Positions 25,199-33,943 of a stretch of 64,000 nucleotides of DNA are shown here, one piece after another; position 1 is the first letter of the stretch; every line of letters begins with the position of its first letter. Source of the DNA: an uncultured Bacteroides sp. (GTDB lineage: Bacteria; Bacteroidota; Bacteroidia; Bacteroidales; UBA932); the NCBI GenBank assembly GCA_900543205.1, contig UQQM01000006.1, positions 1-64,000 of the forward strand. Reading direction: 5' to 3'. Both the position numbers and the translations under genes were made by a program. The notes below the pieces were generated by a model that saw nothing but the letters and a program-made list of their open reading frames with translations, had not been told where the DNA came from and ran no database searches.

Positions 25199-27031
25199 TT
25201 AGAAAGCTGCGTATCCGGGATTTTGAACATACGCTCCCTTGGACAGATTGTACTGGGTGAGAGGGATAGGGAAATACTCGTCTCGTCCCTCCTTGAAGAC
25301 AGAGTTCTGATAGTATACCCTTTTGGTCTTTTCTATCTCAAAATACCTGTTCATCGTTTCAGCCGCGATGCCCCAGCGGACGAGATCGAAGAAACGCTCT
25401 CCCTCAAGCGCGCACTCGATACGGGTTTCGTGTCTGAGCGCCTTTCTCGCATAATCCTGCGTCCAGCCCTCTGCGGGATATTCATTGATGACATAATTTC
25501 CGGCATAGCCGTCTATATTGACGGCCGTAGGGAAATTAGGATCGATGAATGCCGTCACATACGGACTGTTCTTGGCCCTGTTGCGTATCTGATTGATGAT
25601 AGGTCTTGCCTCTTCCTCGCGCCCGAGCTCAATAAGGGCTTCGGCTCTCCAAAGCAGGAGATGGGCGTAACGGATAATCTGATAGTTCAATGCGGAATTG
25701 CCCCAAGGATAAGTAGTTGAAAGATGCCCGGAATCGGGAGATACGAGGAAACGTTTCACAAAATGATAGCCGTATGAGTTGAAATCCCTGTACCACAACT
25801 CCGTAACAGGTTCTACCGTATATGTCTTCCAACGGACATTAATACGGCCGACAATAAAGTCAAGACGCGGGTCTACAGGCGAGTCAATATTGTAGTTATG
25901 ATATGACTTGCTTCCGTCGGCGGCGATTCTTTCTTCTACAAGGTCATAGTCCTTTGTCTGCCATGAGCCGTCAAGCAGGGGAAGGCCGTCTTCTCCTGTC
26001 TGGAAAGCATTTACAAGGTCCTGGCTGGATTTGAAGAAGTCATCACCGTTATATGGTCCCTTCGGGGTGTTGAGAAGCGCGCTCCAGTTCACATGTCCTA
26101 CTCCGCTGTATGCCCATGGAAGCTGCAATGTGGCACCGTCGTTTGTCGAATACTGGACAGCGAAAATCGACTCAGGGCCATTCTCATACTCCATCATGTC
26201 AAGTTTCTGGAAATCGTCAAGAAGATCATATTTCCCCGGTGCGATGACTTCACCGGTAAGGGCTACCACCTTCTCGAGGTCCGCCTGGTCGATTGATATT
26301 ACCTTATGGTTGGCAGGATCCTGGCGGTAGGCCTTATAGAGATAGACCTTTGCGGCATACGCCTTGGCCACATACCTGTTGACACGCCCATATTCCTCAA
26401 ATGACTCGGGAAGAACCTCAGCGGCATCTTCAAACTCCTTGGCAATCATGCCGAGAAGCTCATCCCTGCTATATACATTGTTCTTGATGGTGATATAGTC
26501 TTTCTCGGCTACAGTCTCATCAATCCAGGGAATCTGGTTGAAATGGCGCACGAGTTCAAAATAGAAATGGGCGCGAAGCGCACGCATTTCCGCCTTATAT
26601 GTTTCTGCTTCAGGAACGCTTGCAGGATCCACCGTCGCAAGCACCTGGAGGGCCGAGTTAGTACGCTTTACGGAATTATAGAGGGCGACCCAGATATTGT
26701 TCATCGTATCATGGGTGGCGTCTACGACGTATGTCTCGATATTGTGGAAACCTGCATTATCCGAAGGTCCGCCTCCGCCCTTGTAGGCATTGTCGGCATG
26801 GAGCTCTCCTTCAAGCCAGTGGTTTACGGGCGCGTTCATTGCGCCGAATGTCGGATCCGGGCCTGCAAGTGCGGCATACGCAGAATTGAGAAGGTAGGGA
26901 AGGCCTTCGTTTGATGCCATGAGATCTTCATTCAGGGCACCCTGCGGCATGATGTCGAGGAAGTCTTCCTCGTTGCATGCGGAAAGCGATGCGACGAGTG
27001 CGGCTCCAATAAGAATATATCTGAATTTCAT
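25199..27031 (-). CDS. SusD-like lipoprotein of the A+T-rich locus
   Basis: 610 residues. Lipoprotein signal MKFRYILIGAALVASLSAC with Cys19. The N-terminal start NEEDFLDIMPQGALNEDL, the helix NSVKRTNSALQVLA, and the C-terminal RYAHLLLWRAEALIELGREEEARPIINQIRNRA are classical SusD/RagB. The end (YFPIPLTQYNLSKGAYVQNPGY) is also typical. It pairs with the SusC 25 bp upstream and feeds an unknown, probably acylated, glycan. Together with its neighbours it is less GC rich than the fructan locus. Confidence 0.93.
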   Translation of the reverse strand: MKFRYILIGAALVASLSACNEEDFLDIMPQGALNEDLMASNEGLPYLLNSAYAALAGPDPTFGAMNAPVNHWLEGELHADNAYKGGGGPSDNAGFHNIETYVVDATHDTMNNIWVALYNSVKRTNSALQVLATVDPASVPEAETYKAEMRALRAHFYFELVRHFNQIPWIDETVAEKDYITIKNNVYSRDELLGMIAKEFEDAAEVLPESFEEYGRVNRYVAKAYAAKVYLYKAYRQDPANHKVISIDQADLEKVVALTGEVIAPGKYDLLDDFQKLDMMEYENGPESIFAVQYSTNDGATLQLPWAYSGVGHVNWSALLNTPKGPYNGDDFFKSSQDLVNAFQTGEDGLPLLDGSWQTKDYDLVEERIAADGSKSYHNYNIDSPVDPRLDFIVGRINVRWKTYTVEPVTELWYRDFNSYGYHFVKRFLVSPDSGHLSTTYPWGNSALNYQIIRYAHLLLWRAEALIELGREEEARPIINQIRNRAKNSPYVTAFIDPNFPTAVNIDGYAGNYVINEYPAEGWTQDYARKALRHETRIECALEGERFFDLVRWGIAAETMNRYFEIEKTKRVYYQNSVFKEGRDEYFPIPLTQYNLSKGAYVQNPGYAAF

Positions 27032-27056
27032 AATCTTATAATTGTTGTCAGTTAAA

Positions 27057-30000
27057 CTAGAATCCGATGTTGAGGCCTAAGACCATGTTGAACGAGTAGG
27101 GATAAGGATATCCGAGGGACTCGGGATCAGGCCCGGTGTACTTCGTGAGGGTGAAGATATTCTGCGCCTGTAGATATACTCTTGCAGTCCTGATTTTCGT
27201 TTTTGAAAGGATTTCTTTAGGGAGCGTGTATCCTATCACAAGATTCTTCATCTTCAGATATGAGCCGTCTTCCATATACCAGCTGTTCTGCACGCCTTCC
27301 TGGTTTGTATCAATAGTGGATACCGCCGCATAATCAGATGTATAGATGCCGGTCTCGAGGAAATCCTCATAGCCCCTGACTGCATCGAGGAGCCTTGTCG
27401 AATGGTTGCCCAGCCCCTCTCCGAGAGGGAAGAAATCCGTATACAGCTTTGATGAGTTGTAGGCATCGCGGACCATGCCGCTGAAGAACATGGATATATC
27501 CCATCCCCTCCAGGCGGCAGAGAAGTTAAGGCCGTACAGGAGTTTAGGATTATTGCTTCCGATGTATGCCTGGTCGCTTGTGGTGATTGCGCCATCACCG
27601 TTGACATCGGCATACCTGAGACGGCCCACTCCGGGGATACCGTATTGGACATCATACTTTGCATTGTATTCATCGACCTCGGCCTGTGTGCGGAAGAGTC
27701 CGTCCACAACATACCCGACCAATGCGCCGTAAGGTAGCCCTACGTTCGAGATACCCGCAGCCTGGTTGCCACAACCGTATGTGTAGTAAAGGTCTTCAGG
27801 GAGATAGGTTATCTTGTTCTTGTATGAAGCGGCATTCGCTGAAATTTCATAGCTGAAATCCCCCCGGACATCCTTCCATGAGACGATGAACTCCATGCCT
27901 CTGTTGTTCATCGATGCGCAGTTCTGGAATGAAGAGCCGCCTTCACCTACGATAGCCGCCACGGGAACCAGATAAAGCATGTCCGAGGTGTTCTTGTCGT
28001 ATACATCGAATGAGAGGGCAAGTCTGTTGTTGAAGAATGCGGCATCAAGACCTAGGTTGAACTGCTCCGTCTGCTCCCAACGGAGTTCAGGATTGCCTGA
28101 CTGCGTACGGACCGCACCGGAAGCAAGCGTGGTGTTGTCACCGTTGAGATTATAGCTGCCGTTCCAGATATCGACGTTGTAGATGCTGTATGTAGCCGTA
28201 TTGTCGATCTGGTCGTTACCGTTTATACCCCATGACGCCCGCAATTTCAGGTCAGACAGCCAGCGCCTGGTATTGGCCATGAATTTCTCGTTGCTGATTT
28301 TCCAGCCGAACGAAGCGGAAGGGAATATTCCGGCATTATTATACTTTCCGAAGCGTGAAGATGCATCCCGGCGGACGGTCGCCGAGAAGAGATACTTGTC
28401 TGCCAGAGTGTAATTGACCTTTCCGAAGTATGATGTCATCGCATAGATGTCCGCATTGTTGGAAGATGTCTTAGTGCCTTCTGCGACATCCACATATACA
28501 TAGTCGCGCGAGGTCATGGCAAAGCCCGTAGCCTGCGCCCTGAGGAGGTCGACCCGGCTCTTCTTCGCCTCGGTACCAAGAAGGAATGTCGCAGAGTGAA
28601 TACCCTTCTCGAACGAATAGGTTGCGGTATTCGTCCAGACCCACTCAAGTGTTTCGTTCATCCGGATATCAAGCGCGCTTTCGGTATAGGACCTGGTATG
28701 CTCGTCCCATGCCGGTGTGAATTCGTTTGAATAGTCAGGGTTATAGTTGACGCCGAAAGTAGAGCGGAGTGTGAGGTTCTCTATAGGAGTTATATCGATG
28801 TACGCATTACCGAAGATTCTCCAGCTCTTGAAGATGTTGTTGGCTTCATTGTCAATGTATCTGACCAGATTCTGGCGGCTTCCAAGCAAATCCACATCCG
28901 CTCCGGCGTATGTGCCGTCGCTGGCGTAGATGGCCTGTGCGGGATGCTGCGCAAGAATCTGCCTTTCGATAGCTTCATATCCTCTGGGTTTCTTGTGCTG
29001 GGTCCAGTATGTGAGGTTCAGATTCTCACCGATTTTAAGCCTGCCGTCGAAGAAGCGGTATTCCGAGCTATATCTTGTACCGAACGACTTGTAGTCCGTA
29101 TTCTTCAATGTGCCGTCCTGGTCAATATAGTTAAAGCTGAGCGAGGATACATGATCCTTGCTTCCCTTTGACAATGAAAGACTGTAGGTCTGCATCAAGG
29201 CGGGACGATATACCTCGCCGAACCAGTCGGTGTCGGATATATTCATACTGACCCCGTCTTTCTCCCAATAGGGCTGGCCAAGTTTAAGCTGGGCCTTCTC
29301 TCCGTCACCGTAGATAATTGATTTCGGAGTCGTGCCGAAATCATACTTGTACGCCGCCCAATATACATCACCCCATTCCTGGGCATTCAGGAGAGGAATG
29401 CCTCTGCGCGGAATCTGAAGGGACAGAGTCGCGTTGAAATCAACCTTTATGACTCCGTCCTGGGCCCGCTTGGTCGTGATGATGATGACTCCGTTTGCGG
29501 CCTGCGCTCCGTAGATGGCGGCCGAGGCGGCATCCTTGAGCACCTGTATGGACTCGATATCGTTGCTGTTGACAATTGTACCGACGTCCGCACGTGTCAT
29601 CACACCGTCTATGACGTAAAGCGGCGATGAATTGTTGATAGTCGTCGTACCCCGGATAAGGGATAAAGTTCCCTGACCGCCCGGCGTACCGTCCGTAGAT
29701 ACGACCATACCGGCTACGCGGCCATTGAGGGCTGTCATTATATTACCCGTAGGAATGTCAGCCACTTCATCCATCTTGACAACCGCAACCGAACCGGTAA
29801 GGTCTGCCTTTTTCTCAGCCATGTAACCGGTTACGACCACCTCATCCAGGTATCTTGTATCCTGGCTCATTTTGACATCCATCTCGGCAGCGGCAGCCAT
29901 CTTGATGGAATTATAGCCGATGTAGACGAATTCCAATGTCGATCCGGCTTCAACCTCCAGTTCGAATCGTCCGTCAACATCAGTCGAAGTACCTGTCGTC

Positions 30001-30149
30001 GTGCCTTCTACCACAACGCCGGCGCCGATGAGCGGCTCGCCATTGTCAGCATCAGTGACGGTACCCGTGACTCTGATTGTCTGCGCAAATGCGGTAGCTC
30101 CAAGAAGGGGTATTGCCACGCATGTTGCAAATAATTGGAATAGTTGCAA
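27057..30149 (-). CDS. SusC-like TonB-dependent transporter, start disrupted by a 19-bp duplication
   Basis: About 1030 residues: signal peptide remainder (VAIPLLGATAFAQ), carboxypeptidase-regulatory domain (IRVTGTVTDADNGEPLIGAGV), plug (YLDEVVVTGYMAEKKADLTG; AANGVIIITTKRAQDG) and barrel ending NMVLGLNIGF. The reading frame has no usable ATG at its 5' end. The natural ATG is at 30168-30166 with MKLFQLFAT, but two tandem copies of a 19-bp unit follow. With one copy the frame runs MKLFQLFATCVAIPLLG straight into this gene; with two copies, translation from that ATG shifts and stops after about 34 codons. The coordinate given is a TTG codon in the second copy. As read here the gene is off or poorly expressed. 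Partner SusD lies 25 bp downstream. Confidence 0.85.
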   Translation of the reverse strand: MQLFQLFATCVAIPLLGATAFAQTIRVTGTVTDADNGEPLIGAGVVVEGTTTGTSTDVDGRFELEVEAGSTLEFVYIGYNSIKMAAAAEMDVKMSQDTRYLDEVVVTGYMAEKKADLTGSVAVVKMDEVADIPTGNIMTALNGRVAGMVVSTDGTPGGQGTLSLIRGTTTINNSSPLYVIDGVMTRADVGTIVNSNDIESIQVLKDAASAAIYGAQAANGVIIITTKRAQDGVIKVDFNATLSLQIPRRGIPLLNAQEWGDVYWAAYKYDFGTTPKSIIYGDGEKAQLKLGQPYWEKDGVSMNISDTDWFGEVYRPALMQTYSLSLSKGSKDHVSSLSFNYIDQDGTLKNTDYKSFGTRYSSEYRFFDGRLKIGENLNLTYWTQHKKPRGYEAIERQILAQHPAQAIYASDGTYAGADVDLLGSRQNLVRYIDNEANNIFKSWRIFGNAYIDITPIENLTLRSTFGVNYNPDYSNEFTPAWDEHTRSYTESALDIRMNETLEWVWTNTATYSFEKGIHSATFLLGTEAKKSRVDLLRAQATGFAMTSRDYVYVDVAEGTKTSSNNADIYAMTSYFGKVNYTLADKYLFSATVRRDASSRFGKYNNAGIFPSASFGWKISNEKFMANTRRWLSDLKLRASWGINGNDQIDNTATYSIYNVDIWNGSYNLNGDNTTLASGAVRTQSGNPELRWEQTEQFNLGLDAAFFNNRLALSFDVYDKNTSDMLYLVPVAAIVGEGGSSFQNCASMNNRGMEFIVSWKDVRGDFSYEISANAASYKNKITYLPEDLYYTYGCGNQAAGISNVGLPYGALVGYVVDGLFRTQAEVDEYNAKYDVQYGIPGVGRLRYADVNGDGAITTSDQAYIGSNNPKLLYGLNFSAAWRGWDISMFFSGMVRDAYNSSKLYTDFFPLGEGLGNHSTRLLDAVRGYEDFLETGIYTSDYAAVSTIDTNQEGVQNSWYMEDGSYLKMKNLVIGYTLPKEILSKTKIRTARVYLQAQNIFTLTKYTGPDPESLGYPYPYSFNMVLGLNIGF

Positions 30150-30162
30150 ATAATTGGAATAG
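30125..30162. repeat. Perfect 19-bp tandem duplication in the susC signal-peptide codons
   Basis: TTGCAAATAATTGGAATAG occurs at 30125-30143 and again at 30144-30162, immediately followed by the inverted start codon CAT (30166-30168). Nineteen is not a multiple of three, so copy number decides whether the susC frame joins its ATG. Confidence 0.95.
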
Positions 30163-30168
30163 TTTCAT

Positions 30169-30709
30169 TTAATTGGATTTATTAGTTAAATAGTGGTTAT
30201 CAATCCGTATTCAAGTGTTTCAAGAGATGGGTGCCGTTGCCGGAACATGCCTGGCGGCGGCTGCGCAAGAAGTGATGCGACAAGGGTTTTGATGTTCATG
30301 ATTCTTATGTATTACGCACGGATAAAGATATTAAGCGGCACTACCAAACAATTGTAAAATCATCCCTAGTATTTGTACTTTTTTTTAATTTTATCGCTAT
30401 CAGACAGTCAAATTCTGAATTAATTACATAAATGACCGGAAAATTTTGCTCAGACCGAGGGGCGTTTTGCAAATTATTTAAATTTAATCTATCGTATTGG
30501 AGGAGCCCTCTGTGCGAAAAATTGAGCCCTGGACCTATGAACCCTCTTGCAACCGGCTGTATTGCGGATTTTCGGCCTACATAGCCGAAAATCATTGGGA
30601 GGCCGAGCTCCGGCGGCTGCAGATTGCAAATCCGGACGGACACTGCAGGATATGACACAAAAAAAGGCCGCCGCGAGACGCGGCAGCCTTAATCTCAGTC
30701 AGGTCAGGA
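30169..30709. other. Long non-coding region upstream of the A+T-rich susC
   Basis: About 540 bp with no supportable gene. It should carry the promoter and leader of the minus-strand susCD-esterase operon; TATCTTTA at 30330-30323 is one base off a -7 box. It also holds an A/T-rich stretch (30370-30400), a perfect 10-bp-stem hairpin at 30567-30593 (GATTTTCGGC, 7-nt loop, GCCGAAAATC) with no T-run, and the terminator of the barrel gene at 30664-30690. No regulator gene is encoded beside this locus in the window. Confidence 0.5.
30664..30690 (-). terminator. Terminator of the barrel-protein gene and Rnf transcript
   Basis: A 12-bp stem with one mismatch (AAGGCTGCCGCG / CGCGGCGGCCTT on the minus strand) and a 3-nt loop is followed on the minus strand by a T-run (plus strand ACACAAAAAAAGG at 30655-30667). 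It lies 20 bp beyond the barrel-gene stop. Confidence 0.85.
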
Positions 30710-31162
30710 CTAGAACCTGTACCTGATGCCGAGAGCGAAGCCGTCCCATCCGAAAACAGAGCCGCCGGTCAAATAGATGGCGGGCCTCCAGTCGAGGGAG
30801 AAGTTGAGAGGTACGCCGGGCACTGCGAACTCAGCGCCAATCTGACCTACCACAGCTGCGGAGAAATAGGTCTTGACATTGCCGTTGTCATCATTTCCAT
30901 TGGCAAATCCGAGAGAGGCGCCGGGGCCTACGTAGAAATTGAAGTTACCGGCGCTTCCGAGATCGAAGTCATAGATTCCGGTCAGACGGAAGCCATTGCT
31001 CATGAATCCGAGATCGGCTTCAATGAAGTTGGAGCCTCCCATATAGTGCTGATATGACACCTCAGCGCCGTAGCCTACTCGTACACCGATGGCCTTGGGC
31101 TGGGCGGAGGCGACTGCCGCAAAAGCGAGAGCGGCAACCATTACTGCAAAAAACTTTTTCAT
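30710..31162 (-). CDS. Small outer-membrane beta-barrel protein
   Basis: 150 residues. Signal peptide MKKFFAVMVAALAFAAVASAQ, then alternating strands (IGVRVGYGAEVSYQHYM; FIEADLGFMSNGFRLTGIYDFDL; NFNFYVGPGASLGFA; FALGIRYRF) ending in Phe, the normal C-terminal signal for outer-membrane insertion. The length suggests about eight strands, as in OmpA/OmpW-like small porins. It lies 20 bp behind rnfA and could be co-transcribed, but a functional tie to Rnf is not implied. Function unknown. Confidence 0.8.
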   Translation of the reverse strand: MKKFFAVMVAALAFAAVASAQPKAIGVRVGYGAEVSYQHYMGGSNFIEADLGFMSNGFRLTGIYDFDLGSAGNFNFYVGPGASLGFANGNDDNGNVKTYFSAAVVGQIGAEFAVPGVPLNFSLDWRPAIYLTGGSVFGWDGFALGIRYRF

Positions 31163-31182
31163 TGCTAACTAAGATTTTAAGA

Positions 31183-31788
31183 TTATACCATACCTGAGAA
31201 TCCAAGGAAGGCCATGGCCATGATGCTGACCGTAATCAGCGCGATGGGAAGGCCCTTGAACGCCTTGGGGACACTGTTGAGCGCGAGATGCTCGCGCAAC
31301 CCGGCGAACAGGCACATTGCGAGCCCGTAGCCGAGGGAAGTAGCCAGCGCATAGACCGTAGCCTCGCCGAGATTGAGCAGATGGGAAGCCGTCCCACCGA
31401 AGGCGAACTCCTTGGTAACCACGGTGATGGCGACACCGAGCACGGCGCAGTTGGTGGTGATGAGCGGCAGGAAGATGCCCAGCGCCTGATAGAGCGAAGG
31501 GCTGGTCTTCTTGAGCACTATCTCGACCATCTGGACCAGGGCGGCAATCACGAGGATGAAGGAAATCGTCTGCAGGAACTCAAGCCCGAAAGGCACGAGC
31601 AGATAGCTGTTGAGCAGATATGTGACCACTGTGGCAAGAGTAATCACGAAGCACACGGCTCCGGACATTCCGGCGGCGGTGGAAAGCTTGTTCGACACAC
31701 CCAGGAACGGACAGATGCCGAGGAACTGGGCCAGCAGGATATTGTTTACGAATATCGCCGATATGATGATAAGCAAATACTCTCCCAT
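31183..31788 (-). CDS. rnfA: Rnf electron-transport complex subunit RnfA
   Basis: 201 residues with six hydrophobic segments. Diagnostic stretches are NNILLAQFLGICPFLGVSNK at the N-terminus, FLPLITTNCAVLGVA in the middle and GLREHLALNSVPKAFKG near the end. RnfA and RnfE are homologous inverted membrane subunits that form the central channel of the ferredoxin:NAD+ oxidoreductase and hold an [2Fe-2S] cluster between them through Cys residues such as the one in ITTNCAV. Last rnf gene of the operon, 6 bp behind rnfE. Confidence 0.95.
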   Translation of the reverse strand: MGEYLLIIISAIFVNNILLAQFLGICPFLGVSNKLSTAAGMSGAVCFVITLATVVTYLLNSYLLVPFGLEFLQTISFILVIAALVQMVEIVLKKTSPSLYQALGIFLPLITTNCAVLGVAITVVTKEFAFGGTASHLLNLGEATVYALATSLGYGLAMCLFAGLREHLALNSVPKAFKGLPIALITVSIMAMAFLGFSGMV

Positions 31789-31794
31789 AGCTTG

Positions 31795-32379
31795 TTACTT
31801 TTTAGCGAGGAACTTGTTGAACAGGACCATCAGGTAGCCCAGAACCAGGAAAGCGCCCGGAGCCATCACGAAAGCCAGGATTCCGTCGCCGGCGATGAAT
31901 TTCCAGCCGAAGACGGAGCCGCTTCCGAGTATCTCGCGCACGATTCCTATCACGGTGAGCGACATAGTGAAGCCTATTCCGATTCCGAGACCGTCAAGGG
32001 CGGAGTCCACCACCGAGTTCTTGTTCGCAAAGGCTTCGGCGCGGCCCAGCACGATGCAGTTCACCACAATCAGGGGGATGAACAGACCCAGGGTCTCATA
32101 GACCGCCGGCACGAAGGCCTGCATCAGGAACTGAAGCACGGTCACGAACGTCGCAATCACCACGATATACACGGGGATGCGCACCTTGTCGGGCACCATG
32201 GGGGCTATCAGGGATATGACCATATTGCTGAGTATCAGCACGAACATGGTGGCGAGACCCATCTCGAGGCCGTTCATGGCCGAAGTGGTGGTCGCCAGGG
32301 TGGGGCACATTCCCAGCACAAGGACAAAGGTAGGGTTGTCCTTGATGAAACCCTTGGTAATCAATGACATCTTACTCAT
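31795..32379 (-). CDS. rnfE: Rnf electron-transport complex subunit RnfE
   Basis: 194 residues with six membrane segments. The family pattern is evident: NPTFVLVLGMCPTLATTTSA near the N-terminus and IPLIVVNCIVLGRAEAFA in the middle. The two Cys residues correspond to those of RnfA. The start MSKMSLITKG overlaps the rnfG stop by 8 bp (ATGAGTAA), suggesting translational coupling; an in-frame ATG at 32397 lies inside rnfG and is less likely. Membrane subunit of the Na+- or H+-translocating Rnf complex. Confidence 0.95.
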   Translation of the reverse strand: MSKMSLITKGFIKDNPTFVLVLGMCPTLATTTSAMNGLEMGLATMFVLILSNMVISLIAPMVPDKVRIPVYIVVIATFVTVLQFLMQAFVPAVYETLGLFIPLIVVNCIVLGRAEAFANKNSVVDSALDGLGIGIGFTMSLTVIGIVREILGSGSVFGWKFIAGDGILAFVMAPGAFLVLGYLMVLFNKFLAKK

Positions 32380-32944
32380 TATTCTGTCCTCCCTCATTTG
32401 AAGTCAAGGTTTCGAAGACCTTCAACGCATTGGATACGGCCAGAGCATAGGCGCGGGAAGTGATCGTGGAAGCCGTGATGGCGTCCACGTCTCCGCCGTC
32501 CTTCTTGACGGTCAGCGACTTCTCGGCGGGATTCCAGCCCTTGAACTGGTTGATGAATTTCTCATCGGTCTGGCATTTCGCCCCGAGGCCGGGAGTCTCG
32601 CTCTGTGAGAGCACCGTGGTGTTGTGGATGATGCCGTCGCCGGTAATTCCCACCATCACGGTCACGGGGCCGCTGAAGCCGTTGGACGCAGAAATCACCG
32701 CATATCCGACTTCGGGCACCTTATAATAGGAATACTCCGTTCCGTCAACGGTCACGGAGCCTTCCACGGCATCGGTCTCAAAAGGCGGAAGAACCTTCGC
32801 GATCGACGCATTGGTCTTGGCCACCTGGGCCTCGGATATAGGCTCGGCGGTTATCGCGTATGCGCCTCCCAACACGGCGGAGCACACGAGGCAGACCGCC
32901 GACAGGCAAAGCACCATGTTACGAAGTGTAGACTTTGCAGGCAT
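32372..32944 (-). CDS. rnfG: Rnf electron-transport complex subunit RnfG
   Basis: 190 residues with one N-terminal membrane anchor (NMVLCLSAVCLVCSAVLGGAY) and a periplasmic FMN-binding domain. ETPGLGAKC and DAITASTITSRA (about 153) mark the FMN-binding domain; covalent FMN is normally attached to the last Thr of an S/T-G-A-T motif, here in the T-A-S-T variant. Attachment requires the flavin transferase ApbE, whose gene is not in this window. It starts 3 bp after rnfD. Confidence 0.92.
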   Translation of the reverse strand: MPAKSTLRNMVLCLSAVCLVCSAVLGGAYAITAEPISEAQVAKTNASIAKVLPPFETDAVEGSVTVDGTEYSYYKVPEVGYAVISASNGFSGPVTVMVGITGDGIIHNTTVLSQSETPGLGAKCQTDEKFINQFKGWNPAEKSLTVKKDGGDVDAITASTITSRAYALAVSNALKVFETLTSNEGGQNNE

Positions 32945-32947
32945 AGC

Positions 32948-33931
32948 TTAATTCCTCCCGTATTTTTTCTGATGGCACCACTTGTTGAGAAGAGGAACCA
33001 CGCAGTTCATGATCAGTATGGCGAACGAAACGCCCTCGGGATATGAGCCGAAATAGCGTATCATCATAACGATGAAGCCTATGCCTATACCGTAGATGAT
33101 TCCGCCGGTGCGGCTCATCGGAGAGGTCACATAGTCGGTGGCCATGAAGCAGGCACCGAGTATCAGGCCTCCTGTCTTGAGATTGAACAGCACCCCGGTG
33201 TAGGCGGCAGGGTCAATCGAGTTGAAAATCAGCGAAATCACTGCCACGGTCGCGAAGATGCTCAGAGGTATCCATATCTTGACCACCTTGCGGACCAGCA
33301 GATAGACGAAACCCAGCAACAGTGCGATTGCCGAAATCTCGCCGGCGGAGCCACCGATATCCCTGAGCAGCACTGACCAGGTATATCCGTTGGCATCCAT
33401 GAACTCGGGTATGCTGGAGCCCGAGAGCAGGGCCTCCTTGAGGGCGCTCAACGGGGTCGAACCTGAAACCGCGTCCACGCTCTGCATGAAACCGGACGGC
33501 ATGGTCCAGTCGGTCATGTAGGTCGGGAACGAAATCAGCAGGAACACGCGGCCCGTGATGGCTGGGTTGAACACGTTCTGGCCAAGTCCTCCGAAGGTCA
33601 TCTTGGCGACTCCGATGGCGACCAGCGCGCCGATGAACACTATCCACCAGGGTGTGGTAGCGGGAAGGTTCATGGCCAGCAGAAGTCCGGTCACGACGGC
33701 CGACAGGTCTGCAATGGTGGAAGGCCTGTGGAGCAGCCACTTGGTGATGGCCCACTCAATAAGTACGCAGGACGCCACGCTGACGCCGAGCACCAGCAGC
33801 TCGCTCCAGCCGTAGAACAGCACGGACACGAGTATCGCCGGGGCCAGCGCAATAATCACATCCCTCATGATGACGGACGTGGAAGTCTTTGCGTGTATGT
33901 GCGGAGACGGTGAAACTAATAATTTTTCCAT
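32948..33931 (-). CDS. rnfD: Rnf electron-transport complex subunit RnfD
   Basis: 327 residues. It begins with the conserved SPSPHIHAKTSTSVIMRDV and has about nine membrane segments. QNVFNPAITGRVFLLISFP is typical of RnfD/NqrB. The covalent FMN site is VSGSTPLSALK (Thr near 178). FMATDYVTSPMSRTGGIIYG near 265 is another conserved stretch. The protein carries electrons through the membrane and couples them to ion movement. It follows rnfC by 12 bp. Confidence 0.95.
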   Translation of the reverse strand: MEKLLVSPSPHIHAKTSTSVIMRDVIIALAPAILVSVLFYGWSELLVLGVSVASCVLIEWAITKWLLHRPSTIADLSAVVTGLLLAMNLPATTPWWIVFIGALVAIGVAKMTFGGLGQNVFNPAITGRVFLLISFPTYMTDWTMPSGFMQSVDAVSGSTPLSALKEALLSGSSIPEFMDANGYTWSVLLRDIGGSAGEISAIALLLGFVYLLVRKVVKIWIPLSIFATVAVISLIFNSIDPAAYTGVLFNLKTGGLILGACFMATDYVTSPMSRTGGIIYGIGIGFIVMMIRYFGSYPEGVSFAILIMNCVVPLLNKWCHQKKYGRN

Positions 33932-33943
33932 ATCGCTTACTTT

